The position numbers and the translations under genes were made by a program. The notes beneath the pieces are model-generated. The model made no database searches and had not been told where the DNA came from. It saw only the letters and a list, made by a program, of their open reading frames with translations. A stretch of DNA of 44,140 bases from Clostridiales bacterium (lineage in GTDB: Bacteria > Bacillota > Clostridia > Christensenellales > Aristaeellaceae), in assembly GCA_015056265.1 (NCBI GenBank), contig SVGR01000007.1, positions 1-44,140 of the forward strand, read 5' to 3'. Position 1 is the stretch's first letter. The number at the start of each line of letters is the position of its first letter. Below are positions 37,123-44,140 of the stretch, piece by piece.

Positions 37123-38085
37123 ATGCCTTCCTATATGCGCTCTGGATGTCAACAACCGGATGGACGCACCGGCAGCGGCCTGATCGTGCTGGATGAAAGC
37201 GGCTCCATCCTCCATCCCGCCGCCGGCGCCCGCCAGCGTTTCTGCTATCGGGTCTATGCTGCCGATGACCAGGGCACCAGCTATGCGCCTCTGGAATATG
37301 TGATCCTGGGCCTGGGCGCCAATATAAGTCAAAACGATTTCTATGCCGTATCCGTATCTGTAAACGGGGTGATGCAGAATGTGGTCTGGGGTCAGAATGC
37401 CTGGATCTTAAACGACGCCGATCCTGATGGCAATACCGGCTGCACCGGCCTGAAGCTGGCCTTCCCCCTAAACAACGCCACCGATGTGATGGGCGTATGC
37501 CTGACCATGCAGCAGCTCTACACCGTGGGCATGCTGGGCAGCTGCCTGTATGCGGACGGGGCATCCTTTACCGGCATCGCCCTGCCCGCCCCCCAGCAGG
37601 CGGAAAGCGAATCCTGCCCCGCCACCGCCTATCAGGAGGTGGATGTGTGCGTTCCCGTCACCATCACCCCTTATGCCACCGTGGGTGATGCCACGGTTAC
37701 CTGCTGCGGCGCGCCCACCGTCACTCAGGGGAACGGCACTTGCGAAGGTGTCGTAGGCGGCCAGTGCTCCTTTACCGTTTCCCAGCGGATGTGCGTAGCC
37801 CTGCCTGTCACCTTCGGCGCCAACACCCAGGCCGGCGAGTATACCGTGGCCTGCGGAAACGCCGGCGAAGGCAGCTGTGAAAACTGCGATCCTGATAATG
37901 CAGCGGTAAGCGCCGTCCGCAGCGCTGTGGAGCGGGGCATGATCCGCATGCAAAATGCTATCGCTGTCCAATCCACCGCAAAAATTGCACAACCCGCCGT
38001 CCGGGGCTGCAGCCGCTGTCAGGCCCGGATGAATCAGACCCGCATCCAGGATCTGGTACGGGATCCCATGATTTGGCGGGACTGA
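37123..38085 (+). CDS. Cysteine-rich hypothetical protein (320 aa)
   Basis: A 320-aa protein not recognised. It has no signal peptide. The first 160 residues are beta-rich (GSGLIVLDESGSILHPAAGA, LEYVILGLGANISQNDFYA). The middle holds a Cys-rich beta domain (VDVCVPVTITPYATVGDATV, then TCCGAPTV, CEGVVGGQCSFTVSQRMCVA). The C-terminal part is helical with CSRCQARMNQTRIQD. Around 15 cysteines in a protein without export signal suggest a disulfide- or metal-stabilised assembly, as in spore coat layers, though nothing proves this. GGGG lies 8 nt before the ATG; a terminator follows. Confidence 0.7.
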   Translation: MPSYMRSGCQQPDGRTGSGLIVLDESGSILHPAAGARQRFCYRVYAADDQGTSYAPLEYVILGLGANISQNDFYAVSVSVNGVMQNVVWGQNAWILNDADPDGNTGCTGLKLAFPLNNATDVMGVCLTMQQLYTVGMLGSCLYADGASFTGIALPAPQQAESESCPATAYQEVDVCVPVTITPYATVGDATVTCCGAPTVTQGNGTCEGVVGGQCSFTVSQRMCVALPVTFGANTQAGEYTVACGNAGEGSCENCDPDNAAVSAVRSAVERGMIRMQNAIAVQSTAKIAQPAVRGCSRCQARMNQTRIQDLVRDPMIWRD

Positions 38086-38099
38086 TCCCATAATAACAG

Positions 38100-38147
38100 C
38101 AGCCGCAGCAAATTACACATGCTGCGGCTGTATTCTATTCTTTTCGG
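38100..38147 (+). terminator. Terminator of the Cys-rich gene
   Basis: Perfect 11-bp stem CAGCCGCAGCA/TGCTGCGGCTG with a 9-nt loop, then TATTCTATTCTTTT. Confidence 0.8.
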
Positions 38148-38196
38148 AACCAATCCGCAAACAAAGCATACAATGAGATCAGAAGGAGGGATGCCC

Positions 38197-38538
38197 ATGC
38201 GTCAGGAGGCCAGCGCCCCCGTTTCACCCTTTGCCGCCCTCAGCTATCAGGAACAGCAGGATCGATGGTTGGAGTGGCGCTCCCGCCAGCTGGAATACCA
38301 TCCGGTATCCGCCGCCTCGGCAGCGCCGGAAAAGCCCGTGGAATCTGCCCCGCCCATGCGACAGCCGCCGCCCCTGCAGCCCTGTTTTCCTGCCCCCGCA
38401 CCCACCCGGCACGGCGAATTGGATAAACTGTGGGCAAAGCATCGGAACGCCCTGCGACAGGCAGGCTGTTTTCACTCTGTCACAATCCCCGGAAAAACTG
38501 CTCCACCGCATGCCAGTGCCGGATCAACCCCAGAATGA
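38197..38538 (+). CDS. Small proline-rich hypothetical protein
   Basis: A 113-aa protein with no recognised domain: MRQEASAPVSPFAALSYQEQ, a charged helix (DRWLEWRSRQLEY), a Pro-rich middle (PPMRQPPPLQPCFPAPAPT) and a short helix. ATG at 38197 is 6 nt after GGAGGG; the ATG at 38191 touches that site. Its last 59 bases overlap the 3' end of traX on the other strand, so one of the two annotated ends or both are unusual. Probably real given the ribosome site, but modest confidence. Confidence 0.55.
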   Translation: MRQEASAPVSPFAALSYQEQQDRWLEWRSRQLEYHPVSAASAAPEKPVESAPPMRQPPPLQPCFPAPAPTRHGELDKLWAKHRNALRQAGCFHSVTIPGKTAPPHASAGSTPE

Positions 38539-39265
38539 GCAAATGGCCGGGATAGGCAGCGTAGGCAATCCATTTGGGCATCCGGAAACGCATGTTCATG
38601 GGGATCAGAATCAGGGGCAGCGCCCCAACGGCCCAGAACTGCAGCCTGCGGATCAAGCCCAGTAAATCGCTGCCATAGGGCATAAAGGAAAGAGTGGATG
38701 GTAAACGGATGCCGAAGAAATCGGATACCATGCCCGTTCCTCTTCCCCAATAGAGACAGAAGGCCAGCATGCCGAAAAACAGCGCCCATTTATCCTTGCG
38801 GCAGCTGTACAGCAACAGGATCAGAAGCACCCCATTCCAGCCGTAATCGATCTTTATAACGCAGGCGGTAAAGATGCATAGGATAGGCGCCCAGATATGG
38901 CTGCCCCACTTTTTTTCCTGTATGCCGGCAATCGCCAGCAGCCCCAGCAGCAGCGTAGCGAAAATATTGAACTCATACCACTTATGATCCAACGCCCACA
39001 TGAACACCGGCTGGGAAATCAGCCCCACTGCCAGCAGGCGCAGCGCATACTTCCATTTGTTCCGGGTATATTCCGTCCCAACCACCACGCACCAGGCGAA
39101 CAGCGGGAAAGCGAACCGGCCGATCAGCCGCAGTTCCTCCACCCGGGGAAGCAGCTTTGCCCCCACATGATCCACAATCATCAGTGCGATGGCGATCAGC
39201 TTCAGCAGGGACGTCTGCTCATTGCCCGCCGTGCGTTTAATCTTTTTTCCCTTCGTCAGTTCCAT
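38480..39265 (-). CDS. TraX family membrane protein
   Basis: A 261-aa membrane protein of the TraX family, whose namesake acetylates F-pilin; chromosomal Firmicutes members have unknown targets. The family start is visible as LLKLIAIALMIVDHVGAKLLP followed by LRLIGRFAFPLFAWCVVVG, and the region WYEFNIFATLLLGLL with seven to eight membrane segments. The start at 39265 is chosen by similarity; in-frame ATGs up to 39319 exist and the ribosome site is weak (GGAG close to the ATG). Confidence 0.85.
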   Translation of the reverse strand: MELTKGKKIKRTAGNEQTSLLKLIAIALMIVDHVGAKLLPRVEELRLIGRFAFPLFAWCVVVGTEYTRNKWKYALRLLAVGLISQPVFMWALDHKWYEFNIFATLLLGLLAIAGIQEKKWGSHIWAPILCIFTACVIKIDYGWNGVLLILLLYSCRKDKWALFFGMLAFCLYWGRGTGMVSDFFGIRLPSTLSFMPYGSDLLGLIRRLQFWAVGALPLILIPMNMRFRMPKWIAYAAYPGHLLILGLIRHWHAVEQFFRGL

Positions 39266-39392
39266 CACTCCACACCGCCTTTTTCCCGAACTGCGCATTT
39301 TGCCCCATTTCATGCCCATTCATTTACATTTTTGCCACAACAATATCACAATTTCCGGGTATAATTCAATCATGGTAGCTATCCATAATTCA

Positions 39393-39441
39393 CTGTCCCG
39401 CCGGTGGAACGCTGAAAAGGCGCGTTTTCCCGGCGGGACAG
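39393..39441. terminator. Long hairpin between nitroreductase and traX
   Basis: CTGTCCCGCCGG/CCGGCGGGACAG, 12 bp, continues after one mismatch into 7 more pairs (GGAACGC with GCGTTTT) around a 9-nt loop. It lies 28 nt after the nitroreductase stop, without a T run on either strand. It may be a processing site or a Rho-independent end lacking its tail. Confidence 0.5.
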
Positions 39442-39468
39442 ACGATTTTGGGGAATTGCAATTCCGGC

Positions 39469-40026
39469 TCAGCGGATCATGCTGATCTTATTATCTCCCA
39501 CGGGATGGGCTTCCTTGTCATCGGCAGGATGGCCCACTGCAATGCCGATCACAAAATCATATCCTTCCGGGAAGCCCAGGGCGGCACGGAAGGCAGGGGC
39601 CTTTTCCGTCTGGAAGGCCTCCCGGGGCATGCCCAGGATCACGCTTCCCAGCCCCATGCTTTCCGCCGCCAGGGCGATATTCTGCACTGCAATGCCGCAA
39701 TCGATGGCAGCCCATCCATTTTCCGGATTGGCAGAAATGAAAATAACGGTGGGCGCATGGTAAAAAACATGGAATGCTTCATCCGCAAAACGGGGACTAC
39801 GGCTGGCCGGATCCTTTTTCATCACATTTTCCCGGACGGAAGCATTTAATTCATCCAGCAATTCCGCCTTCTGCACGGCGGAAAAATGCCAGGGCTGGCG
39901 ATTGACCGCGGATGGAGATTCCACTGCCGCCTTCAGCAGGGCGTTCAGCTGTTCCTCGGTAATCTGCCTGTTTTTGTAGGCACGGTGACTGCGGCGGGAG
40001 GCGATGAGGGCCAGGGTTTCATTCAT
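39469..40026 (-). CDS. Nitroreductase family protein
   Basis: A 185-aa FMN-dependent oxidoreductase of the nitroreductase fold. Marks: ASRRSHRAY (FMN phosphate contact), ESPSAVNRQPWHF, AAIDCGIAVQNIALAAESMGLGSV, and GFPEGYDFVIGIAVGHP with the conserved G-x-P near the end. It reduces nitro compounds, quinones or flavins; the natural substrate is unknown. AAGGAG is about 10 nt before the ATG. It diverges from tadA with about 70 nt between. Confidence 0.93.
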   Translation of the reverse strand: MNETLALIASRRSHRAYKNRQITEEQLNALLKAAVESPSAVNRQPWHFSAVQKAELLDELNASVRENVMKKDPASRSPRFADEAFHVFYHAPTVIFISANPENGWAAIDCGIAVQNIALAAESMGLGSVILGMPREAFQTEKAPAFRAALGFPEGYDFVIGIAVGHPADDKEAHPVGDNKISMIR

Positions 40027-40096
40027 GGACGATCACTCCTTCTTGCATTTTGATGGGGATTTATGATATAGTGAAGAAAAAACGGGAGAAAGAACC

Positions 40097-40537
40097 ATGC
40101 TGGAAGCGGAAAAATGGATGCTGGAAGCCCTGAAGGAAGCATCCCTTGGGGAAAACGAGGTGCCGGTGGGAGCCGTCATCGTAAAGGATGGCCGCATCAT
40201 CGCCCGGGCCCACAATCAGCGGGAGACCCACGGGCCTCTGGCCCATGCAGAAATGCTGGCTATGGAGCGTGCATTTCAGTCCCTGGGCGAAAGGCGTCTT
40301 CACGGCTGCACCCTGTATGTGACGCTGGAGCCCTGCCCCATGTGCGCTGGTGCCATGGTAATGGCAGAGCTGACCGGCTGCGTATTCGGCGCCTTTGATG
40401 CCCGCCAGGGCTGCTGCGGCAGCGTATACCGCCTGCCGGAGGATCCTGCATTTTTCCATACCGTTCCCTGTATTGGCGGGGTAATGGAGGAACGCTGCGC
40501 CGCACTCCTTCAACAGTTTTTTCAAGCCCGCCGTTGA
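40097..40537 (+). CDS. tadA: tRNA-specific adenosine deaminase TadA
   Basis: A 146-aa zinc deaminase that converts A34 to inosine in tRNA-Arg(ACG). Catalytic marks are complete: HAE (50-52, His and the proton-shuttling Glu) and PCPMC (79-83, two Cys ligands). GVMEERCAALLQQFFQARR at the C-terminus fits TadA rather than a generic cytidine deaminase. CGGGAG lies about 8 nt before the ATG. It stands alone with a terminator downstream. Confidence 0.93.
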   Translation: MLEAEKWMLEALKEASLGENEVPVGAVIVKDGRIIARAHNQRETHGPLAHAEMLAMERAFQSLGERRLHGCTLYVTLEPCPMCAGAMVMAELTGCVFGAFDARQGCCGSVYRLPEDPAFFHTVPCIGGVMEERCAALLQQFFQARR

Positions 40538-40564
40538 TTGTCAAAAATAGTATACCATGCCCTT

Positions 40565-40593
40565 CCCCTCTTTTTCAAGAGGGGGTATTTTTT
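40565..40593 (+). terminator. Terminator of tadA
   Basis: CCCCTCTT/AAGAGGGG, 8 bp with a 4-nt loop, then GTATTTTTTC. Confidence 0.9.
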
Positions 40594-40662
40594 CATTCAT
40601 CGTTCATTCGCGATAAAATCATGGCCAAATCGTGAACAAGGTGTAACATTCATGAAAAACCC

Positions 40663-40691
40663 TTGCGATTTTCTCCCGCCTGTGTCATAAT
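40663..40691 (+). promoter_or_regulatory. Promoter of the PpiC foldase gene
   Basis: TTGCGA (40663-40668), 17-bp spacer, CATAAT (40686-40691). The leader carries a hairpin CCTGCAT/ATGCAGG (40707-40723) shortly before the gene, and the only ribosome-site candidate (GAGG) is weak. Confidence 0.65.
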
Positions 40692-40745
40692 GTTGTTGTT
40701 AAAAACCCTGCATGAGATGCAGGAAGAAAGCGAGGCCTTTCCCCT

Positions 40746-41999
40746 ATGAATAAGTTTTCCCGTTTGATGGCGCTGCTGCTGACGCTGTGCCTGGTGTTGC
40801 CCGTGTTCGCCATGGCTGAAGAAGCCGCTGAAACCCCTGCAGAGGATCTGGTAATGTTCTCTGTGGACGGCGAAGAGATCCGCTGGTCTCAGGTAGAATA
40901 TGAGACAGAATATCTGGTTTCTGCCGGTTATCTGGAAGATTACGATTACCAGACCGCAATGGGCTTTATGGTGCAGAATGCCCTGATGAATAAGATGGTT
41001 AAGGTTTGGGGGCTGGATCAGTTCACCGAAGACGAACTGGCAGCTTTCCAGGCGGAAGCCCAGGCCATGTGGGATCAGACCATCGAAGAGAATATGATCT
41101 ATTTCCTCTCCGAGGATACCGAAGAAGGCCGTGCCCTGGCCCGTGAGACCATGGAAAGCTATCTGTTCTCCATGGGATACAGCGTGGATGTACTGGCCAG
41201 CCAGATTAAGTCTGCCGCTGTCAACGATGCCCTGATGGCCAAGATCAGCGAAGGCAAGGATCTTGCCGTCACCGAAGCGGAAGTGCGTGAAGTATTCGAA
41301 ACCTACGCTGCCCAGGATCAGGCCATGTACGAAGGCAATGTGGGCATGTACGAAATGTACACCAACTATTACGGCGCCCAGTCCTGGTATGTGCCCGCCG
41401 GTTTCCGCGGCATCACCCATATCCTGCTGGAAGTGGATGAAGAACTGATGACCGCCTACACCACTGCCCAGGCCGCCCTGGAAGAGGAACCCGCCGAAGG
41501 CGAAGAAATCACCGTGACCCAGGCCGATGTGGACGCCGCCCGGGACGCTATCCTGGAAAGCTGCAAGGAAGAAATCGACGCCATCTATGCCTGGCTGGAA
41601 AACGGCGAATCCTTTGAAAACCTGATTGCCCTCTACGGCACCGATCCCGGCATGCAGGATGCCACCACCCTGGCCGAAGGCTATGCCGTTCATAAGGATA
41701 GCATTATGTGGGATCCCGCCTTCACTGCCGGCGCCTTCAGCGATAAGATGCAAAAGCCCGGCGACGTCAGCGATCCCGTGGTAGGCTCTTATGGTATCCA
41801 CATCCTCTATTACCTGCGGGATATCCCCAGCGGCATCGTGGAACTGTCCGATGACATCTATACCGAAATCGAAACCTACCTGAGCACCGAAAAGCAGAAT
41901 GCCGTCATCACCGAGGCCATGGACGCTTGGATTGCCGATGCCGAAATCGTTTATTATCAGGAAAACATCAACGCCATGCTGGGCGTAACCGCCGAATAA
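40746..41999 (+). CDS. Secreted PpiC-type peptidyl-prolyl isomerase (PrsA/SurA-like foldase)
   Basis: A 417-aa exported foldase. A signal peptide (MNKFSRLMALLLTLCLVLPVFAMA) is followed by a helical N-terminal chaperone domain and, from about residue 215, a parvulin domain: FRGITHILLEVDEE, GESFENLIALYGTDPGM, FSDKMQKPGDVSDPVVGSYG and IHILYYLRDI. It lacks the lipobox Cys of typical PrsA, so it should be released or held by other means. Acidic overall. A palindromic leader and a weak ribosome site hint at controlled translation. A bidirectional terminator follows. Confidence 0.88.
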   Translation: MNKFSRLMALLLTLCLVLPVFAMAEEAAETPAEDLVMFSVDGEEIRWSQVEYETEYLVSAGYLEDYDYQTAMGFMVQNALMNKMVKVWGLDQFTEDELAAFQAEAQAMWDQTIEENMIYFLSEDTEEGRALARETMESYLFSMGYSVDVLASQIKSAAVNDALMAKISEGKDLAVTEAEVREVFETYAAQDQAMYEGNVGMYEMYTNYYGAQSWYVPAGFRGITHILLEVDEELMTAYTTAQAALEEEPAEGEEITVTQADVDAARDAILESCKEEIDAIYAWLENGESFENLIALYGTDPGMQDATTLAEGYAVHKDSIMWDPAFTAGAFSDKMQKPGDVSDPVVGSYGIHILYYLRDIPSGIVELSDDIYTEIETYLSTEKQNAVITEAMDAWIADAEIVYYQENINAMLGVTAE

Positions 42000-42015
42000 T
42001 CCGGTAAAAAGCAAA

Positions 42016-42042
42016 GCCCGATCACTCGATCGGGCCTTTTTT
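42016..42042. terminator. Bidirectional terminator between converging genes
   Basis: GCCCGATC/GATCGGGC with an ACTC loop; TTTTTT on the plus side and GGGCTTTGCTTTTT on the minus side. Confidence 0.9.
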
Positions 42043-42054
42043 ATGCGCTGCTTT

Positions 42055-42972
42055 TTACTTTCCTTTGGTAAGCCTCGTAAACAGATCGGTAAAAATGGCG
42101 TCCCGGTTGATATGCCACACGTAGGTCATGGGATGGCGGCGGGGATCGAAGGAGAAATGATGATCATACTGGGGAATGGGACTGGGGATTTCCCGGCTTT
42201 GCATCAGCCGATTATCATCATTCAGCAGCCAGCCGATGGCGGTAATATCCCAGATCACCCGGCTCCAGGCCTTGCCCTTGGCATAGCTTTCCGCCTCCTG
42301 GATGGTATTATCGCACAGATAATCGCACAACGGCCCCTTGCCCCGCAGCCAGTGGATCAGTTCCGGCCCGGTGGTGGCCACAGCGGATACCACACCCATG
42401 CAGGGCAGCTGCACCAGCCGCACCCCGCAGCCGAAAATAATCCGGGCAGAGGCCACGTCCTGCATCAGATTAAATTCCTTATTGTCCGGCCAGTGGATAT
42501 CATGGCCGCCCAGCCAGACCACCACCATCTTTTCCCGGATTTCCGGCTGCATCAGCAAAGCAGAAGCCACATTGGTGATGGCGCCGATAGCTACCACATA
42601 AAGAGGCTTTTCTTTTGTATACTCCATGGCAATGGCGGCGATTTTCCGGGCCGCTTCCGATTCCACGGGGGTATTTTCGTCGGGAAGGTATTCCGTGCTG
42701 CCCCGGTAAACCTGGCACACCAGATCCTGCCGACCCGCCAAGGTTAAGATTTTGATGATTTCATGATAGCTTTTTTCCATACCGTCGGCAGGGCTTTCGG
42801 ATTTGGCATTCAGGAAGGGGGCGGCGCAGACGGCCCGTACCCGCAGCTTTTCCGGGGCATGAAGCATATAGGCAATGGCAAACTGATCGTCAATTTCGTT
42901 ATACGTATCGGTATCCAGGATCACGTCCACCGGGCCCTTGGGGCACTGGGGAGCGGCGAAAAACTCAGCCAT
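42055..42972 (-). CDS. Inosine-uridine-preferring nucleoside hydrolase family protein
   Basis: A 305-aa nucleoside hydrolase. The calcium-binding Asp cluster of the family is DTDTYNEIDD (20-29), and YVVAIGAITNVASALL plus MVVVWLGGHDIHW follow, with a later VIWDITAIGWLL in place of the usual H-D pair. It would split nucleosides to base and ribose; substrate preference is uncertain. AAAGGA is about 11 nt before the ATG, with a TATACT -10 box 40 nt upstream. Confidence 0.88.
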   Translation of the reverse strand: MAEFFAAPQCPKGPVDVILDTDTYNEIDDQFAIAYMLHAPEKLRVRAVCAAPFLNAKSESPADGMEKSYHEIIKILTLAGRQDLVCQVYRGSTEYLPDENTPVESEAARKIAAIAMEYTKEKPLYVVAIGAITNVASALLMQPEIREKMVVVWLGGHDIHWPDNKEFNLMQDVASARIIFGCGVRLVQLPCMGVVSAVATTGPELIHWLRGKGPLCDYLCDNTIQEAESYAKGKAWSRVIWDITAIGWLLNDDNRLMQSREIPSPIPQYDHHFSFDPRRHPMTYVWHINRDAIFTDLFTRLTKGK

Positions 42973-43059
42973 ATTATCAAATTTCCTTTCATTTTTTTGT
43001 AGTATACCATATCCAGCCGCGAATTGCCATGTTTTTTTTACATGCGCTGTATTTTTCCC

Positions 43060-43088
43060 TTGTTTTCCGGACAGGTTTCCATTATACT
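43060..43088 (+). promoter_or_regulatory. Promoter of rnz
   Basis: TTGTTT (43060-43065), 17-bp spacer, TATACT (43083-43088), 35 nt before the ATG. Confidence 0.65.
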
Positions 43089-43122
43089 CTTTTCAAAGCA
43101 ACCCAAACGGAGGCATTTCCCC

Positions 43123-44052
43123 ATGATTGATGTCACCCTGATTGGCACCGGCGCCCTACAGCCCCTGCCTGGCCGTGCCCTGGCCAGTGCCGCCTTCACC
43201 CTATCCGGCCACAGCCTGCTTCTCGATTGCGGAGAGGGTACCCAATCCGCCGCCAAGGCCGCCGGGATCAGTCTGCTGAAAATTGCCGCCGTCGCCCTGA
43301 CCCACTATCACGGGGATCATGTTTTCGGTCTGCCCGGCCTGATGCAGAGCATGAACATCGCCCAACGAACAGAGCCTTTGTATATTCTGGGGCCGGATGG
43401 GCTGGAAGACGCCCTGTCCCCCATTCTGGCCCTATGCCCTAATCTGGGATATGAAATCCGTTTGCTGCATTTGCCCCAGGAAGGCCTTTCCTTGCATACG
43501 CTTTCCCCTGCCTGGCCCCTCCAGGCCCGCCTTACCGCTTTTCCCACCCGGCATCGGGTGGAAAGCCAGGGCTATTGCCTTTCCCTGTCCCGATCCGGCA
43601 AATTCCTTCCGGAAAATGCCCTGGCTTTGGGTGTGCCAGTTTCCCTGTGGAAGGCCCTTCAGCAGGGGCAGCCCGTAGAAACAGAGGGCCTCATTATCCA
43701 TCCTGATCAGGTTATGGAACAGCCCCGGCGCGGGCTGACGGTTGTCTATACCGGCGATACAGCCCCCTGCCCTGCCGTTACAGAAGCGGCAAAGGGCGTC
43801 GATCTTCTTATTTGCGAAGCTACCTACGGAACGGATGAATTGCTGGAATACGGCATGGAATACGGCCATTCCACTTTCCTTCAGGCGGCGGAAATGGCCC
43901 GCCAGGCCAATCCGCGGGCCCTGTGGCTGACCCATTTTTCCCCCAGGATCGATGATCCAAATGATTTCCTCGCTTCCGCCGCCGCCCTGTTTCCTGCCGC
44001 TGTTTGCGGACAGGACGGCATGAAAACCACCCTTGTCTTCGACCAGGAATAA
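43123..44052 (+). CDS. rnz: Ribonuclease Z (tRNase Z), metallo-beta-lactamase fold
   Basis: A 309-aa zinc endoribonuclease that trims the 3' trailer of tRNA precursors. The fold's motif II is HYHGDH (61-66), followed by VFGLPGLMQSM. DCGEGTQ, TRHRVESQGYCL (the family's PxxHxxxxxGY site), VYTGDT, EATYG, GHSTFLQAAEMA and LTHFSPRI complete the tRNase Z pattern; the substrate-grasping exosite arm is short. This role fits with the tRNA-Leu at 32398, which does not encode CCA and would need 3' trimming before CCA addition. ATG at 43123 is 10 nt after GGAGG. Monocistronic, with its own promoter and terminator. Confidence 0.93.
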   Translation: MIDVTLIGTGALQPLPGRALASAAFTLSGHSLLLDCGEGTQSAAKAAGISLLKIAAVALTHYHGDHVFGLPGLMQSMNIAQRTEPLYILGPDGLEDALSPILALCPNLGYEIRLLHLPQEGLSLHTLSPAWPLQARLTAFPTRHRVESQGYCLSLSRSGKFLPENALALGVPVSLWKALQQGQPVETEGLIIHPDQVMEQPRRGLTVVYTGDTAPCPAVTEAAKGVDLLICEATYGTDELLEYGMEYGHSTFLQAAEMARQANPRALWLTHFSPRIDDPNDFLASAAALFPAAVCGQDGMKTTLVFDQE

Positions 44053-44059
44053 TATCATG

Positions 44060-44090
44060 CCCCGCACAAAAAAAGTGCGGGGTTTTTTCC
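44060..44090 (+). terminator. Terminator of rnz
   Basis: CCCCGCAC/GTGCGGGG with an A7 loop, then TTTTTT. A second copy of GCAC plus T6 follows. Confidence 0.95.
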
Positions 44091-44140
44091 GCACTTTTTT
44101 CGACGCATTTATTGAATTTTCTCCATGAACGTATCATAAA

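Noticed and set aside
40650-42014. 454-codon minus-strand frame, Gly/His/Phe-rich
   Set aside because: Antisense to the PpiC foldase; includes that gene's promoter and would lack its own.

Overview
The window looks like a chromosomal segment of an anaerobic, probably gut-associated Clostridia-type Firmicute. Pointers are strong AGGAGG ribosome sites, near-consensus sigma-A promoters (several with exact 17-bp spacers), smpB next to ssrA, a class II fructose-bisphosphate aldolase, a 2[4Fe-4S] ferredoxin, a CD1871A-type CXXC mini-protein beside a NapH-like polyferredoxin, and a secreted GH5 glucanase. No species can be named from this alone. There is no CRISPR array, rRNA, complete insertion sequence or prophage.

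Layout. 1-553 is the start of proA, running off the left edge. 746-2427 is an ECF sigma factor with a membrane-anchored partner. 2467-3615 is smpB, a structured repeat element (copy A) and the tmRNA gene. 3763-4968 is a secreted GH5 enzyme. 5062-9543 is a five-gene overlapping operon: unknown protein, eroded SNF2-like protein, IbrA-like PAPS-reductase-family protein, small GNAT-like protein and IbrB-like ParB-domain protein. 9646-13845 is a MoxR / DUF58 / DUF4129 membrane operon ending in a TIM-barrel epimerase. 13909-14660 is a chagasin-like protease inhibitor behind an ECF-type promoter. 14676-14959 is copy B of the structured element. 15056-15860 is a gene remnant and a GNAT acetyltransferase, followed by fba. 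17025-22954 is a surface or glycosylation operon: multi-pass membrane protein, 90-aa protein, GtrA and two tandem 517-aa secreted paralogues. 23107-25664 holds a zinc-ribbon protein, a GT4 glycosyltransferase and a membrane protein. 25884-31297 is a sugar operon: two Gfo/Idh/MocA oxidoreductases, a ribulokinase and a probable (alpha/alpha)6 carbohydrate enzyme. 31304-32877 holds a YkvI-like permease, tRNA-Leu(CAA), a possible small RNA and ferredoxin. 32971-37018 holds an L,D-transpeptidase diverging from a thioredoxin-like / CD1871A / polyferredoxin operon. 37123-44052 holds a Cys-rich protein, a Pro-rich protein, TraX, nitroreductase, TadA, a PpiC foldase, a nucleoside hydrolase and RNase Z.

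Two things stand out as possibly undescribed. First, a roughly 170-190-nt element is present twice in opposite orientation (3046-3216, and the reverse strand of 14867-14676). Short blocks of sequence are shared, while the hairpin arms differ but still pair, which is the pattern expected of a conserved structured RNA or a hairpin-rich mobile element. Second, the Ibr-type operon joins a PAPS-reductase-like enzyme and a ParB-like protein to a SNF2-like protein whose ATPase motifs are eroded and to a leading protein I do not recognise. A third, smaller point is that the ECF sigma operon and the protease inhibitor gene share 18 of 22 bases around the -10 region, suggesting one regulon.

All calls come from reading the sequence. 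No alignment, structure prediction or database search was run.
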